NCBI RefSeq assembly: GCF_008806975.1
Contig: NZ_CP031728.1
Location: 2,418,001-2,482,000, forward strand
Reading direction: 5' to 3'
DNA length: 64,000 bases
DNA from: Cellvibrio sp. KY-GH-1
GTDB lineage: Bacteria > Pseudomonadota > Gammaproteobacteria > Pseudomonadales > Cellvibrionaceae
The position numbers and the translations under genes are program-made. The stretch's first letter is position 1, and each line of letters begins with the position of its first letter. This document shows positions 9,381-18,290 of the stretch, piece by piece. Under the pieces are notes generated by a model, which did no database searches, was not told the DNA's origin, and saw nothing but the letters and a program-made list of their open reading frames with translations.

Positions 9381-10001
9381 TTAACGTCCGTTGCGCAGTT
9401 TTCTTCTGCTGAAGAACAATCCCACCAGGCCAACAAACAACATCAAAATCGGGTTGGATTCCACAACATTTGCACGCGCAGTGACAACCACATCATCCAA
9501 AAAATTACCAACCGTCGAATTATCGTAACTGGTAAACGTGATGGTACTGCTAGTGCCAGTGGCGACAAAACTGCCAGTGTATTGCTTCCAACTACCCACA
9601 ACATGATCATTTAATATCGCCGCAAGACTGCCGGCACTAAAAGAAAACTGCTCACTGCTACTGGAGCGCGCGCTGTAAAAAAAGGACACATCGTAGGTTT
9701 GGCCAATCACAGTCGCGAAACTCTGGAAGATAGAAAACACTGTACCGTCAAAAGGATGAGCATTCAGCTCGGCGTGCTGGGTACCTTCAGGGGCCACTAC
9801 ACCACCAAAGTTATCCCAAATCTCGATGTTATCGCCGTCCCAGCCATTGACACTGGATGAAGAAAAATAGGCCCAGTTACCGGCTGCGACATTATTATCT
9901 TCAAAACCACCATTAACAATCAGGTTCGCCTGAGCACCCGTTGCCAATAACAACCCTGCCAACACACCTAAAATACGAATCGCAATTAATTTGGACATCA
10001 T
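9381..10001 (-). CDS. Secreted protein with PEP-CTERM-like C-terminal anchor
   Basis: A 206-residue exported protein. The start at 10001 is supported by AGGGTG upstream; the next codon is also ATG. A signal peptide ends near ATGAQA, and the mature protein begins NLIVNGGFE. It continues as a galactose-binding-like beta-sandwich (motifs SVNGWDGDNIEIWDN and DDVVV), typical of DUF642-like proteins. The C-terminus has the tripartite layout of exosortase substrates: a short motif (VVESNP), a hydrophobic helix, and a basic end (SRRKLRNGR). The canonical Pro-Glu-Pro is absent. No exosortase gene is in the window. Function is probably extracellular or surface, possibly linked to polysaccharide. Confidence 0.75.
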   Translation of the reverse strand: MMSKLIAIRILGVLAGLLLATGAQANLIVNGGFEDNNVAAGNWAYFSSSSVNGWDGDNIEIWDNFGGVVAPEGTQHAELNAHPFDGTVFSIFQSFATVIGQTYDVSFFYSARSSSSEQFSFSAGSLAAILNDHVVGSWKQYTGSFVATGTSSTITFTSYDNSTVGNFLDDVVVTARANVVESNPILMLFVGLVGLFFSRRKLRNGR

Positions 10002-10268
10002 AAGCACCCTGTTGCTAATGTTATAGGGGACTAAGTCTCCCACTCATGACGTCAAAATCAGCAATTAACGCACCAGTTTGAAATTCCATCGATAAAACAA
10101 AGATATAGTGATAACTGCATCACAAAATAAACACAACAGTGTAAATAAAGCCGACACAAACCTACCGTCACCAAGGATTACGCCGTTGGGAGCGTCCAAC
10201 CAAAGACAATTTCCGTTGGACGGCAGCGAGAGGGTCCAAGTACTTGAGCAACTACACCGGGACGGCCT

Positions 10269-10814
10269 ATGCCGACTGACGAACAACTAATCCGGGCCGC
10301 ACAGAGCGGCGATGGTCCGGCCTTTGAACAATTGCTGGGGAATTGCTATGACCAGCTATTCCGCTTCGCCTATCGCTGGTGTGGTAACCGCGCAGACGCC
10401 GAAGACGTAACCCAACTGGCCTGCCTTAAGTTGGCCCAGAGTATCCACCAATTTCGCTTTGAGGCCGCATTTAGTAGTTGGCTGTATCGATTGGTAATTA
10501 ACTGCGCCAGGGACTGGCAGCGCAGTCAGCACCGACATCAGCATGATGACCTGGAATCGCTGACCGAAGAGACGCACTCAGATCAGAGTGCAGAAGCCGG
10601 CATTTACTTGCGTCAGGTGTTGCACTGGCTGGATTCGCTTGCCGAGGGTTTCAAAGAAACGGCCCTTTTGGTTCACGCCGAAGGCCTTAGTCATGCTGAG
10701 GCTGCGGCAGTTTTGCAAATAAAGGAATCCACTGTGTCCTGGCGCCTTCACGAAATTCGCAAACAGCTTCAGCAATTCCAACACGGTGATGGAAGCGGGG
10801 AGCTTGCCCTATGA
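10269..10814 (+). CDS. ECF-type RNA polymerase sigma factor
   Basis: A 181-residue group IV sigma factor. Region 2 is visible from about residue 20 (FAYRWCGNRADAEDVTQLACLKL) and region 4 from about residue 115 (GLSHAEAAAVLQIKESTVSWRLHEIRKQL, the helix-turn-helix). There is no long C-terminal extension. The stop overlaps the ATG of the next gene by 4 bp (ATGA at 10811). That gene encodes a membrane-anchored VWA protein and is therefore a likely partner or regulator. The 225-bp upstream region should contain its promoter, possibly autoregulated; no consensus was recognised. Confidence 0.9.
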   Translation: MPTDEQLIRAAQSGDGPAFEQLLGNCYDQLFRFAYRWCGNRADAEDVTQLACLKLAQSIHQFRFEAAFSSWLYRLVINCARDWQRSQHRHQHDDLESLTEETHSDQSAEAGIYLRQVLHWLDSLAEGFKETALLVHAEGLSHAEAAAVLQIKESTVSWRLHEIRKQLQQFQHGDGSGELAL

Positions 10815-12997
10815 AAAAGCAGGATATGAACGAACAAGATATGAACGAACATCAATTGCCAGAAGATCTGCAACAACAGTTGCAGCAACCTATACCTGCG
10901 GCAGATGCCAACACCAAAGCACGTCATATTGCTGCAGCTATGGCCGCGTTTAATGCACAGCAGGTACAAACTACTTCAGGCCCCCAGGAAAATCAGGCTA
11001 ATGAAAACCTGGCAACAAACGCTGCGCAAAATAATTTGCAAAAAAAATCCAATATTCTCCAAGGATTTTTCCAGCGCCTGCGTCCTACCCGTGACATCAA
11101 CCATCACGGGACCGACTCCATGAACAACGCCATAAACAACACCTCCAACAATTCCAGTTTTGATCACCGTCCGGTTTGGCAAAAACCCGCGCTGATTTCT
11201 GCAATTGCGGCCTCCAGCCTCGCCGTGGTGGCGGGCTTAACCTTAACCCAGCATTTTATGATCCACTCCAGCGAGCAACAGCTAGCCGACGCCATATCGA
11301 TGGACGCAGCGCGAACACGTGAGCCACTGAACCTAGCTAGCGAACCAAAACTCGCCAAAGAAAAAATTCACGCGGAGCCAGCGGCGGACATGGTGGTTAT
11401 GCAAGAGTCCGTAGAAGAAGTTGTGGTCAACGCCCCGCAACCTGCGGTGGCCATGCCCGCCCCCATGAACGATAAATTTTCAGGTCAGGAAGCAGAGTTA
11501 TCCAAATCAATTCACGCTGGACTTGCAGCCGCGCCCGCATTGAAACGCGAAGCCAGCGCAGATATGAGTGCGCAGCCGGCACAAGAATTTCGTGATCGTT
11601 TTGAAGATTTCAAAGAAAATTCAGTGACTGCAGTAAGCGCCAATCCGGTATCTACCTTTTCCATTGATGTGGACACAGCATCTTACAGTTTTGCGCGGCG
11701 CATGTTGAACGCAGGCCAATTGCCGGCGAAAGATGCGGTGCGCACCGAAGAGATGATCAATTATTTTGATTATGCCTACCCTGCCCCGCGCGATAAAAAA
11801 ACACCTTTCGCCACCCATGTCAGTGTAATGGATTCGCCTTGGAAAAAAGGCAATCAACTCATTCACATCGGCATTCAAGGTTATCAATTACCAGCCAGTG
11901 AGATTCCGCAATCCAACCTGGTGTTTTTACTGGATGTATCCGGCTCTATGGACGAACCGAGTAAGTTGCCGTTAGTAAAACAATCCATGAGTTTATTGTT
12001 GGATACACTGAAACCCGACGACACCATTGCAATTGCGGTTTACGCAGGAGCTGCGGGTACGGTATTGGAACCAACAAAAGTCAAAGAGAAAACCAAAATT
12101 CTCGCCGCATTAAATAATTTGCAAGCGGGTGGCAGCACTGCCGGTGCGGAAGGTATTGCCCTCGCTTACCAATTGGCGGAAGCCAACTTTAATGCGAAAG
12201 GTGTAAATCGTATTATCCTCGCCACCGACGGTGATTTTAATGTCGGTCAAACCAGCGATGACGCACTGCAAGATTTAATTGAGCGCAAACGTGACAAGGG
12301 AATTTATTTATCGGTACTGGGCTTTGGTCAAGGCAACTACCAGGACGCCATGATGCAAACTCTGGCGCAAAATGGAAACGGCACCGCTGCTTATATCGAT
12401 ACGCTCAGCGAAGCACAAAAAGTGCTGGTGAATGAAGCCACCTCAACCTTATTTCCTATCGCGAAGGATGTAAAAATCCAGGTGGAATTTAACCCGGCCA
12501 CCGTTGCTGAATATCGCCTGATTGGCTACGAGACGCGCACATTAAATCGCGAGGATTTTAACAACGACAAAGTCGATGCCGGAGAAATTGGTGCAGGCCA
12601 TAAAGTGACTGCAATTTATGAAATCACGCCCGTAAGTGCCAATAATAAATTGCTGGAACCAAGCCGTTATCAAACCCCAAAAGTGGTAGACAGCAAAACG
12701 AATGAATTAGCATTCCTGCGCTTGCGCTACAAATTGCCGAACGAAAACCAATCAAAATTGATAGAAACACCGATCACCAATCAATTGCCGGAAGCAAAGC
12801 CCGGATATCAACAAGAAATAAACTTTTCCGTTGCGGTTGCCGGCTTTGCCCAATTGTTACGCGGCAGCAATTACCTTGGCGATTATAGTTACGACAAGGT
12901 GATTGAGTTGGCGCAAGCCAACAAAGGGAAGGATGAGTATGGATATCGCACTGAATTTATCCAACTGGTACGCAAAGCAAAAATTGCCCAGCCGTAA
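10811..12997 (+). CDS. Membrane-anchored VWA domain protein (YfbK-like), sigma-factor partner
   Basis: A 728-residue protein with a cytoplasmic N-terminal tail of about 130 residues (Gln/Asn-rich), one membrane helix near residues 130-155, and a large periplasmic part. That part carries a YfbK-type N-terminal region (TFSIDVDTASYSFARRML), then a von Willebrand factor A domain with an intact metal site: DVSGSM near residue 377, GGSTAG, and ATDGDFN. A C-terminal DUF3520-like domain completes the family architecture. The start ATG overlaps the sigma factor stop, and GGGGAG lies upstream. Topology and coupling suggest it may bind or control the sigma factor like an anti-sigma protein, but no known anti-sigma domain was recognised. 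Confidence 0.85.
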   Translation: MKKQDMNEQDMNEHQLPEDLQQQLQQPIPAADANTKARHIAAAMAAFNAQQVQTTSGPQENQANENLATNAAQNNLQKKSNILQGFFQRLRPTRDINHHGTDSMNNAINNTSNNSSFDHRPVWQKPALISAIAASSLAVVAGLTLTQHFMIHSSEQQLADAISMDAARTREPLNLASEPKLAKEKIHAEPAADMVVMQESVEEVVVNAPQPAVAMPAPMNDKFSGQEAELSKSIHAGLAAAPALKREASADMSAQPAQEFRDRFEDFKENSVTAVSANPVSTFSIDVDTASYSFARRMLNAGQLPAKDAVRTEEMINYFDYAYPAPRDKKTPFATHVSVMDSPWKKGNQLIHIGIQGYQLPASEIPQSNLVFLLDVSGSMDEPSKLPLVKQSMSLLLDTLKPDDTIAIAVYAGAAGTVLEPTKVKEKTKILAALNNLQAGGSTAGAEGIALAYQLAEANFNAKGVNRIILATDGDFNVGQTSDDALQDLIERKRDKGIYLSVLGFGQGNYQDAMMQTLAQNGNGTAAYIDTLSEAQKVLVNEATSTLFPIAKDVKIQVEFNPATVAEYRLIGYETRTLNREDFNNDKVDAGEIGAGHKVTAIYEITPVSANNKLLEPSRYQTPKVVDSKTNELAFLRLRYKLPNENQSKLIETPITNQLPEAKPGYQQEINFSVAVAGFAQLLRGSNYLGDYSYDKVIELAQANKGKDEYGYRTEFIQLVRKAKIAQP
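10823..10851 (+). repeat. 15-bp tandem duplication at the start of the VWA gene
   Basis: The unit GATATGAACGAACA occurs twice with a 15-bp period, encoding DMNEQ-DMNEH at residues 5-14 and placing in-frame ATG codons at 10826 and 10841. Both could act as alternative starts. Confidence 0.8.
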
Positions 12998-13017
12998 ATC
13001 CATATAAGCCTAAAAAA

Positions 13018-13047
13018 GCGCGCTGCTTCACACGGAAGTAGCGCGTT
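13018..13047. terminator. Rho-independent terminator between convergent genes
   Basis: A 12-bp stem (GCGCGCTGCTTC / GAAGTAGCGCGT, two G-T wobbles) with loop ACAC, preceded by an A-run that is a U-run on the minus strand. It overlaps the 3' end of the minus-strand gene that stops at 13028. Confidence 0.7.
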
Positions 13048-13498
13048 GGGTGTTTTCCTGCCACAAGTATGCGGATTGAAATGCGTACTTATAAAGCGCC
13101 AGGTATTGGAAAAAGATAAATGGTAAAAAAAATACCAAAATCACGGCAAAAGAAATCTGTGATGCTTCGTCCATATCCGGCTCAAGGAATTGCATAGCCG
13201 TATAAAACAAATCCCACAGAAATACAACCGGAATAAAAAACCGCCAAAACAGAATCAAAAATATTTTCTTTTGATAGGCCAGACCGAAAATTCCAGAAAG
13301 TACAAAGATATAAATAACGCAATCTACCGTTTCCTGCCAACCAATTGACTCCACATCAAAAAGATTGCCGTAAATAAATAGACACTGGAGCGTCAAAAGC
13401 ACCCAAAAGTATATTTTCCAACCCAACATTTTACGCGGAGCCTGGATCACAGGCTCCAGGTTGGATTCTGGTGCGTCATAGGGATTATTGGTTGGCAT
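13028..13498 (-). CDS. Small multi-pass membrane protein, unknown function
   Basis: A 156-residue protein starting at MPTNNPYDAPESNLEP. The N-terminal tail with a NPYxAP motif is followed by four hydrophobic helices. It is not assigned to a family. The start overlaps the end of the upstream TM2-pilin gene by 14 bp, so the two are probably co-transcribed. The upstream protein contains a similar SPYDTP motif. Both proteins may share an interaction or processing signal, but this is inference. The frame is open further upstream, yet that part lies inside the previous gene and has no ribosome site. Confidence 0.6.
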   Translation of the reverse strand: MPTNNPYDAPESNLEPVIQAPRKMLGWKIYFWVLLTLQCLFIYGNLFDVESIGWQETVDCVIYIFVLSGIFGLAYQKKIFLILFWRFFIPVVFLWDLFYTAMQFLEPDMDEASQISFAVILVFFLPFIFFQYLALYKYAFQSAYLWQENTQRATSV

Positions 13499-14630
13499 TG
13501 GGTGCGCCGCTACCGCCGCGACACTCCGGGTTGCGCACACGGTCAGGCATAGAACCACCTAAACAATCCCATTCAATCTGCGCGTCAACTTTTTTCGGTG
13601 TCCAGATAATAGTCGGCGACTTTTCGCCGCCAACTGACGTATTGAATGTGACGATCATTTGCGCCCCCTCACTCAACCGAATAGATTTTACGTGTTGGCT
13701 GCTGACATTCTCGGGAAGCCCTGCGAGAATATTTTCACTGGGAAGAAAATCTTTTTCCAAAATGACTTTTTCTACCTGCGCGCGCGTTTTATCTATTAAC
13801 GGCATTGCCGCGCTCATTTTGGCTCTTGCTGTGTAATCCTGATACGCAGGTAATGCAACAGCGGCAAGAACTCCGATAAACATAACAAAGAAAATAACTC
13901 CAACAACCAGCGCTACTGCCATACCTGCGCCACCACTGGTGACTTGCCCATATTTACGCTCCCAGCGCTCACGCGGGGTAAACCAAAATACCAGTGCCTC
14001 AATAAACGCAATTAAGCCGGGAATGCCCGTAATGGCAAATAGCAAATAAAAAACACCCCACCACTGGCCCAAATAAAAACGATGTACGCCCAAACCACCT
14101 AGAAAAAATGCCAGAAAGCCTGCGGCAACTTTGCTCTTACTACTGAAACGCGGCTGTTGCGCATAACACTGGGGGCAAGTGGCAACGCCAGCATGAAGGG
14201 GCGCGGCGCATTTAAAACAAAAATGGGTGGATGCATTCACATTCGCTTGAGGGGTATCGTACGGCGACGAATGCAAAGCAGTTTCCACCGACGGCGCTGG
14301 TGCCACAGTAAATTCCGGTGCAGTTTCTACAGGTGCAACACTTAATGCTGTTGGAGTGGCCGCGGTACTAAGTGCGTCATCCGGAAATAATTGTTCGCCC
14401 TGCTCCAGTAATTCACATTGACCGCCGGCTTTGGCGATCGCGGCTTGGTATTTTTTTGCAGTTAACTGATCGACATTGGCTTTGATCAGGCTGCGCGATT
14501 TACGCAACATCTTTTCAATAGTGGGAACTTCTTTTTTAAACAGCGCAGCGAGATTGCGCACCAGTGTGGGCCGATCAATCCCGGGTTGGGGTTCACCGAT
14601 TAGGTAGATGTCCCATTTAATATCTGACAT
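13485..14630 (-). CDS. TM2 domain protein with zinc ribbon and pilin-like C-terminus
   Basis: About 381 residues from ATG 14630, which has AAGGA 8 bp upstream. Order of parts: an N-terminal domain of about 75 residues resembling a small ribosomal-type fold (SDIKWDIYLIGEPQPG onward); a low-complexity Ala/Thr/Pro linker; a zinc ribbon CFKC...CPQC near residues 137-152; a TM2 domain (GFLAFFLGGLGVHRFYLGQ); then a helix VGVLAAVALPAYQDYTARAKM-like segment identical in style to the type IV pilin N-terminus. The C-terminal globular part has a Cys pair (WDCL...NPEC) like minor pilins. There is no prepilin peptidase leader because the pilin-like helix is internal. Function unknown. Confidence 0.7.
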   Translation of the reverse strand: MSDIKWDIYLIGEPQPGIDRPTLVRNLAALFKKEVPTIEKMLRKSRSLIKANVDQLTAKKYQAAIAKAGGQCELLEQGEQLFPDDALSTAATPTALSVAPVETAPEFTVAPAPSVETALHSSPYDTPQANVNASTHFCFKCAAPLHAGVATCPQCYAQQPRFSSKSKVAAGFLAFFLGGLGVHRFYLGQWWGVFYLLFAITGIPGLIAFIEALVFWFTPRERWERKYGQVTSGGAGMAVALVVGVIFFVMFIGVLAAVALPAYQDYTARAKMSAAMPLIDKTRAQVEKVILEKDFLPSENILAGLPENVSSQHVKSIRLSEGAQMIVTFNTSVGGEKSPTIIWTPKKVDAQIEWDCLGGSMPDRVRNPECRGGSGAPNANQ

Positions 14631-14742
14631 GAAGCTGATCCTTGGTGCTATGTGTTCTTGTATTTCCAAGAAATTTAATGAGAGGAATGCAGCCCACTGC
14701 TGTCAGGGCAAGAGCGGGCTACTTATTTGCTAGCGCGACATG

Positions 14743-15255
14743 CTAGCTTTTGTAAGGAAGGTTTCCAAGGTAATCTTTTTTACCCAGATCTACGCCGTTG
14801 TGACGCAAAATCGCGTAGGCAGTCGTGGTGTGAAAATAAATATTAGGAATAGCGTGCTGAATCGCAAACTCATAGCCAGTAAGATACTTACCTTCCCAGC
14901 GCGGCTGGCTGATATGACGCTCCGCAGCATCAGCAAAATCTGCCGGGGTAATGCTGGCTAGATAATCCAATACCGACTGGATACGCGCTTTTAATTCCGG
15001 CAAGGTAGTTTCAGTATCCGGATGCACCGGCACAGAGTCGGTTTTCCCCGTCAAACGTGCCACACCTAACTTGGCGGTATCGCAGGCGATTTGCACCTGG
15101 CGAATCAAATTAAACTGGTCCGGCGCCAAACGTGAGTTGAGCAGTACGCTCACATCAAACTTTTTTGCTTCGGCGTAAGCAGCGCCTTTATCCAGAAAGT
15201 GGCTGAGGTTGTTGAGCATTTTGCTGAATTGCACAACCGTGAGATCGTAGAACAT
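14743..15255 (-). CDS. DUF1993 family protein
   Basis: A 170-residue protein that reads as DUF1993, a helical DinB-like fold of unknown role. The start MFYDLTVVQF is set by a strong GGAGGATAGG ribosome site; a GTG or ATG slightly upstream has none. Typical features are the N-terminal FxKMLxNLxxxLDK pattern and the C-terminal FAIQHAIPNIYFHTTTAYAILRHNGV-type helix with conserved His residues that may bind a metal. It is a single gene, divergent from the antiporter. Confidence 0.85.
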   Translation of the reverse strand: MFYDLTVVQFSKMLNNLSHFLDKGAAYAEAKKFDVSVLLNSRLAPDQFNLIRQVQIACDTAKLGVARLTGKTDSVPVHPDTETTLPELKARIQSVLDYLASITPADFADAAERHISQPRWEGKYLTGYEFAIQHAIPNIYFHTTTAYAILRHNGVDLGKKDYLGNLPYKS

Positions 15256-15461
15256 GGTCCTATCCTCCAAAATTTAACGCAAATTTACATAGCGCGGGTT
15301 AGTACCCCAAAATCCCGCAAATGACGGGAATTATTCAAGGTTCAAGCGATTTGGGGCTAGCCCTAAAGGTATTCAATGGCTCCTTATAAAAATCAGTGGG
15401 TTGCGCCGGATTATTTTCTGACTTTATAGTCCAGCCTCAATGACAGAGGACAAATCGCCCA

Positions 15462-17186
15462 ATGCCACACAACATCAGCTTGATTACCACTATCGTCGCG
15501 GGTCTGGGATTGGCCATGATCCTCGGCTTCCTTGTCACACGCCTGCGCATGCCGCCACTGGTTGGCTATTTGATCGCGGGCATAATTGTTGGCCCTTACA
15601 CACCCGGTTTTGTGGCGGATATGGAGCTGACCGCCCAACTGGCGGAAATCGGGGTAATGCTGCTGATGTTTGGTGTCGGCCTGCATTTCTCAATCAACGA
15701 CCTGCTCGCAGTCAAGCGCATCGCCATCCCCGGTGCCATAGTGCAAATCACCGTAGCAACTGCACTGGGTGCCGGTGCCGGCCTTTGGTGGGACTGGAGT
15801 TTTGGTGAATCCCTGGTATTTGGACTGGCACTTTCAGTAGCCAGTACTGTAGTGCTGCTCAAAGCACTTGAGGCACGTGGGGTGATCGACAGTATTAACG
15901 GCAAGATCGCCGTGGGCTGGCTAGTGGTAGAAGACCTGGTAATGGTGACGGTACTGGTACTCCTGCCAGCATTTGCAGTGTTGCTTGGCGGCCACAGCGC
16001 CGCTGAGGGCCATGAGCCAGTGAGCGATAGCATCAGCCTCACGGTGCTAATCACCATCGGCAAAGTAATTGCGTTTATTGCCTTTATGTTGATCGTGGGT
16101 AAACGCGTACTCCCAAAATTATTGTGGTGGGTGGCGGGTACAGGTTCACGTGAACTCTTCAGCCTCTGCGTCATCGCCACGGCCGTGGGAGTAGCCTATG
16201 GTTCAGCAGCCTTATTCGATGTTTCTTTTGCTTTGGGAGCTTTTTTTGCGGGCATGATGCTGCGCGAATCTGAATTTAGCCATCGCGCTGCCGACGATTC
16301 ACTGCCGCTGCGCGATGCGTTTGCCGTATTGTTTTTTGTCTCGGTCGGCATGTTGTTTGATTTCCATATCGTTGTTAATGAACCATTCAAAGTGCTCGCA
16401 GTAGTTGCCATTATTATGTTTGGTAAAACTATAGTAGCGGTCGCGCTAGTGTTGATGTTCCGTTATCCGCTTAACACCGCATTAACTGTTGGCGCCAGCC
16501 TGGCGCAAATTGGTGAATTCTCCTTTATTCTCGCAGGCTTAAGCATGAGCCTTGGGCTGATGGATGCTACCGGGCAGAATCTAATCCTCGCCGGTGCTCT
16601 TGCATCCATCGCACTGAATTCGGTGATGTTTGCCAGCCTGGAACCCTTGCAGCGCTGGGCCAAAAAGCATTCTGCTTTCGCACGTCAACTAGAGATGAAC
16701 GCCGACCCACTGGCGGTATTACCCATGAACACCAGCGAAGCCTTTCTTTCCGGGCATATCGTATTGGTCGGCTACGGCCGCGTTGGTCGTCGGATTGCAG
16801 CGATATTGGATGAACAACAAATTCCTTACGTGGTTGTCGATAGCAATCGCGAGATTGTTGAGCAGCTGCGCGCAATAAATATTCCTGCCGTTTGTGGGGA
16901 TGCCGCCGATCCCAAGGTGTTGATACAAGCCCATATTGCACACGCAGGCATGCTGGTTGCCGCTACCTCCAATACGTTTCATGTACGTCAAATGATTGAT
17001 ACAGCGCGTCAACTGAATTCGAGCATTGAAACCGTTATTCGCACGCACAATGAAGAAGAAGCCAAGCTGTGGGTAAAAGAAAATATCGGCAAAATTTTCC
17101 TGAGCGAACAACAACTCGCCCGTGGCATGGCCACGCATGTGTTGTACAGGATGGGGAAATCATTCAACGAATCACACGCGCATTAA
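15462..17186 (+). CDS. ybaL: CPA2 cation/proton antiporter with TrkA-N domain (YbaL/Kef-like)
   Basis: A 574-residue inner-membrane antiporter for K+ or Na+ against H+. Residues 1-400 hold about 12 membrane helices of the Na+/H+ exchanger fold, including LVVEDLVMV with the acidic pair in the transport site and GYLIAGIIVGP. A cytosolic TrkA-N (Rossmann) domain follows from about residue 425, with the NAD-binding VGYGRVGRRIA. Length and order match E. coli YbaL. An AGAGGA ribosome site precedes the ATG. It is a single gene closed by a strong terminator. Confidence 0.9.
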   Translation: MPHNISLITTIVAGLGLAMILGFLVTRLRMPPLVGYLIAGIIVGPYTPGFVADMELTAQLAEIGVMLLMFGVGLHFSINDLLAVKRIAIPGAIVQITVATALGAGAGLWWDWSFGESLVFGLALSVASTVVLLKALEARGVIDSINGKIAVGWLVVEDLVMVTVLVLLPAFAVLLGGHSAAEGHEPVSDSISLTVLITIGKVIAFIAFMLIVGKRVLPKLLWWVAGTGSRELFSLCVIATAVGVAYGSAALFDVSFALGAFFAGMMLRESEFSHRAADDSLPLRDAFAVLFFVSVGMLFDFHIVVNEPFKVLAVVAIIMFGKTIVAVALVLMFRYPLNTALTVGASLAQIGEFSFILAGLSMSLGLMDATGQNLILAGALASIALNSVMFASLEPLQRWAKKHSAFARQLEMNADPLAVLPMNTSEAFLSGHIVLVGYGRVGRRIAAILDEQQIPYVVVDSNREIVEQLRAINIPAVCGDAADPKVLIQAHIAHAGMLVAATSNTFHVRQMIDTARQLNSSIETVIRTHNEEEAKLWVKENIGKIFLSEQQLARGMATHVLYRMGKSFNESHAH

Positions 17187-17225
17187 CGGGAGTGGCCATT
17201 GCGTTACAAAAAAGTTAACAGGGAA

Positions 17226-17262
17226 CACTAAAAAGGGCTGATCATTTCAGCCCTTTTTAGTG
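17226..17262. terminator. Bidirectional rho-independent terminator
   Basis: A perfect 15-bp stem (CACTAAAAAGGGCTG / CAGCCCTTTTTAGTG) with loop ATCATTT. U-runs form on both strands, serving the antiporter on plus and motB on minus. Confidence 0.93.
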
Positions 17263-17286
17263 TGAGCAAAAGCCATAAGCAATTTA

Positions 17287-18279
17287 TTACTGTGCACTTT
17301 GTGCATCAATTGCGTCATCCACTTCTGTGGGCGATAAAATTTTGGGCGAAGGATTACTGAATGGATCAGCACTTTTCATCAAGCTATTACTATCAATTCC
17401 AACCCCGCTACCCAGTGCATCAGCTACCGCTTTTTTCAGCACGATAATCGCAATGCGGCGATTAATCGGTTCATTAGGTTTATCAACCAATAGCGGCGCA
17501 GCAGAACCCATACCCTGTACAGTAGCAACTTTGGCCTCGGGGTAGGTTCCTTCCAACAACGCGCGCCGCGCGGCGTTGGCGCGGTCTGCCGACAACTCCC
17601 AGTTAGTGTAGGTTGCACCTGCACCGTAGGGCGTTGAATCTGTGTGGCCGGTGATGCTAATTTTGTTTTGCACCTTATTCAGAATAGGGGCAAGCGCATG
17701 CAGTACATCAGATGACCAAGGTTGTAGATTTGCGCTACCCACGTCGAACATGGGGCGCTGATCTTTATCCACGATTTGAATACGCAAACCCAGTGCAGTG
17801 AAGTCGATAAGAATTTGGTCTTTGATTTGTTGGAACACCGAATCCAGTGAATTAATTTCGGTTTCCAATTGTTTTTTCAACTCTTCCAATTGCTGGGTTT
17901 CAATTTTTTCCATTTCCTTTTTGATTTGATCTTCCGACATATCCTTGTCTTGATCTTTATTAGCCTCTTTATCACTAGCTTGATCGTTGTCGGGTTGATC
18001 GGATTGGGATTGCTTGAGGGGCTGATCCTGACTGATCAGCCCCAGGTCTGCACCACCTTCACCGACCACATATTCGCTACCCGGGTCCTGAAAATATCCG
18101 GCAATGGCTTTTTGCTCTTCAGTGGAGGTACTGCCCAAGAGCCACATTAACAAAAAGAAGGCCATCATCGCCGTCATAAAATCGGCGAGTGCCACTTTCC
18201 AGGAACCACCATGGTGTCCATGGCCGTGGCCCTTTTTTTTCTTGATGATTATGGGTTGTTGCGTTGCGCCCTTTTCCAT
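17287..18279 (-). CDS. motB: Flagellar motor stator protein MotB
   Basis: A 330-residue stator subunit. After a basic His/Lys-rich N-terminus comes a single membrane helix with the proton-carrying Asp in ALADFMTAMMAFFLLMWLL. A plug and a charged linker (DQASDKEANKDQDKDMSEDQ) follow, then a C-terminal OmpA-like peptidoglycan-binding domain (ITGHTDSTPYG...NWELSADRANAARR). ATG 18279 is preferred; GTG 18282 directly precedes it, and AAGGG lies upstream. The gene follows motA after an 11-bp gap. No other flagellar genes are nearby. Confidence 0.95.
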   Translation of the reverse strand: MEKGATQQPIIIKKKKGHGHGHHGGSWKVALADFMTAMMAFFLLMWLLGSTSTEEQKAIAGYFQDPGSEYVVGEGGADLGLISQDQPLKQSQSDQPDNDQASDKEANKDQDKDMSEDQIKKEMEKIETQQLEELKKQLETEINSLDSVFQQIKDQILIDFTALGLRIQIVDKDQRPMFDVGSANLQPWSSDVLHALAPILNKVQNKISITGHTDSTPYGAGATYTNWELSADRANAARRALLEGTYPEAKVATVQGMGSAAPLLVDKPNEPINRRIAIIVLKKAVADALGSGVGIDSNSLMKSADPFSNPSPKILSPTEVDDAIDAQSAQ

Positions 18280-18290
18280 CACTCAAGCCC

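Noticed and set aside
16567..16941. Open frame of 124 codons on the minus strand across the antiporter gene
   Set aside because: It lies fully inside a well-supported gene, has no recognisable domain, and its composition follows from the antisense of that gene.
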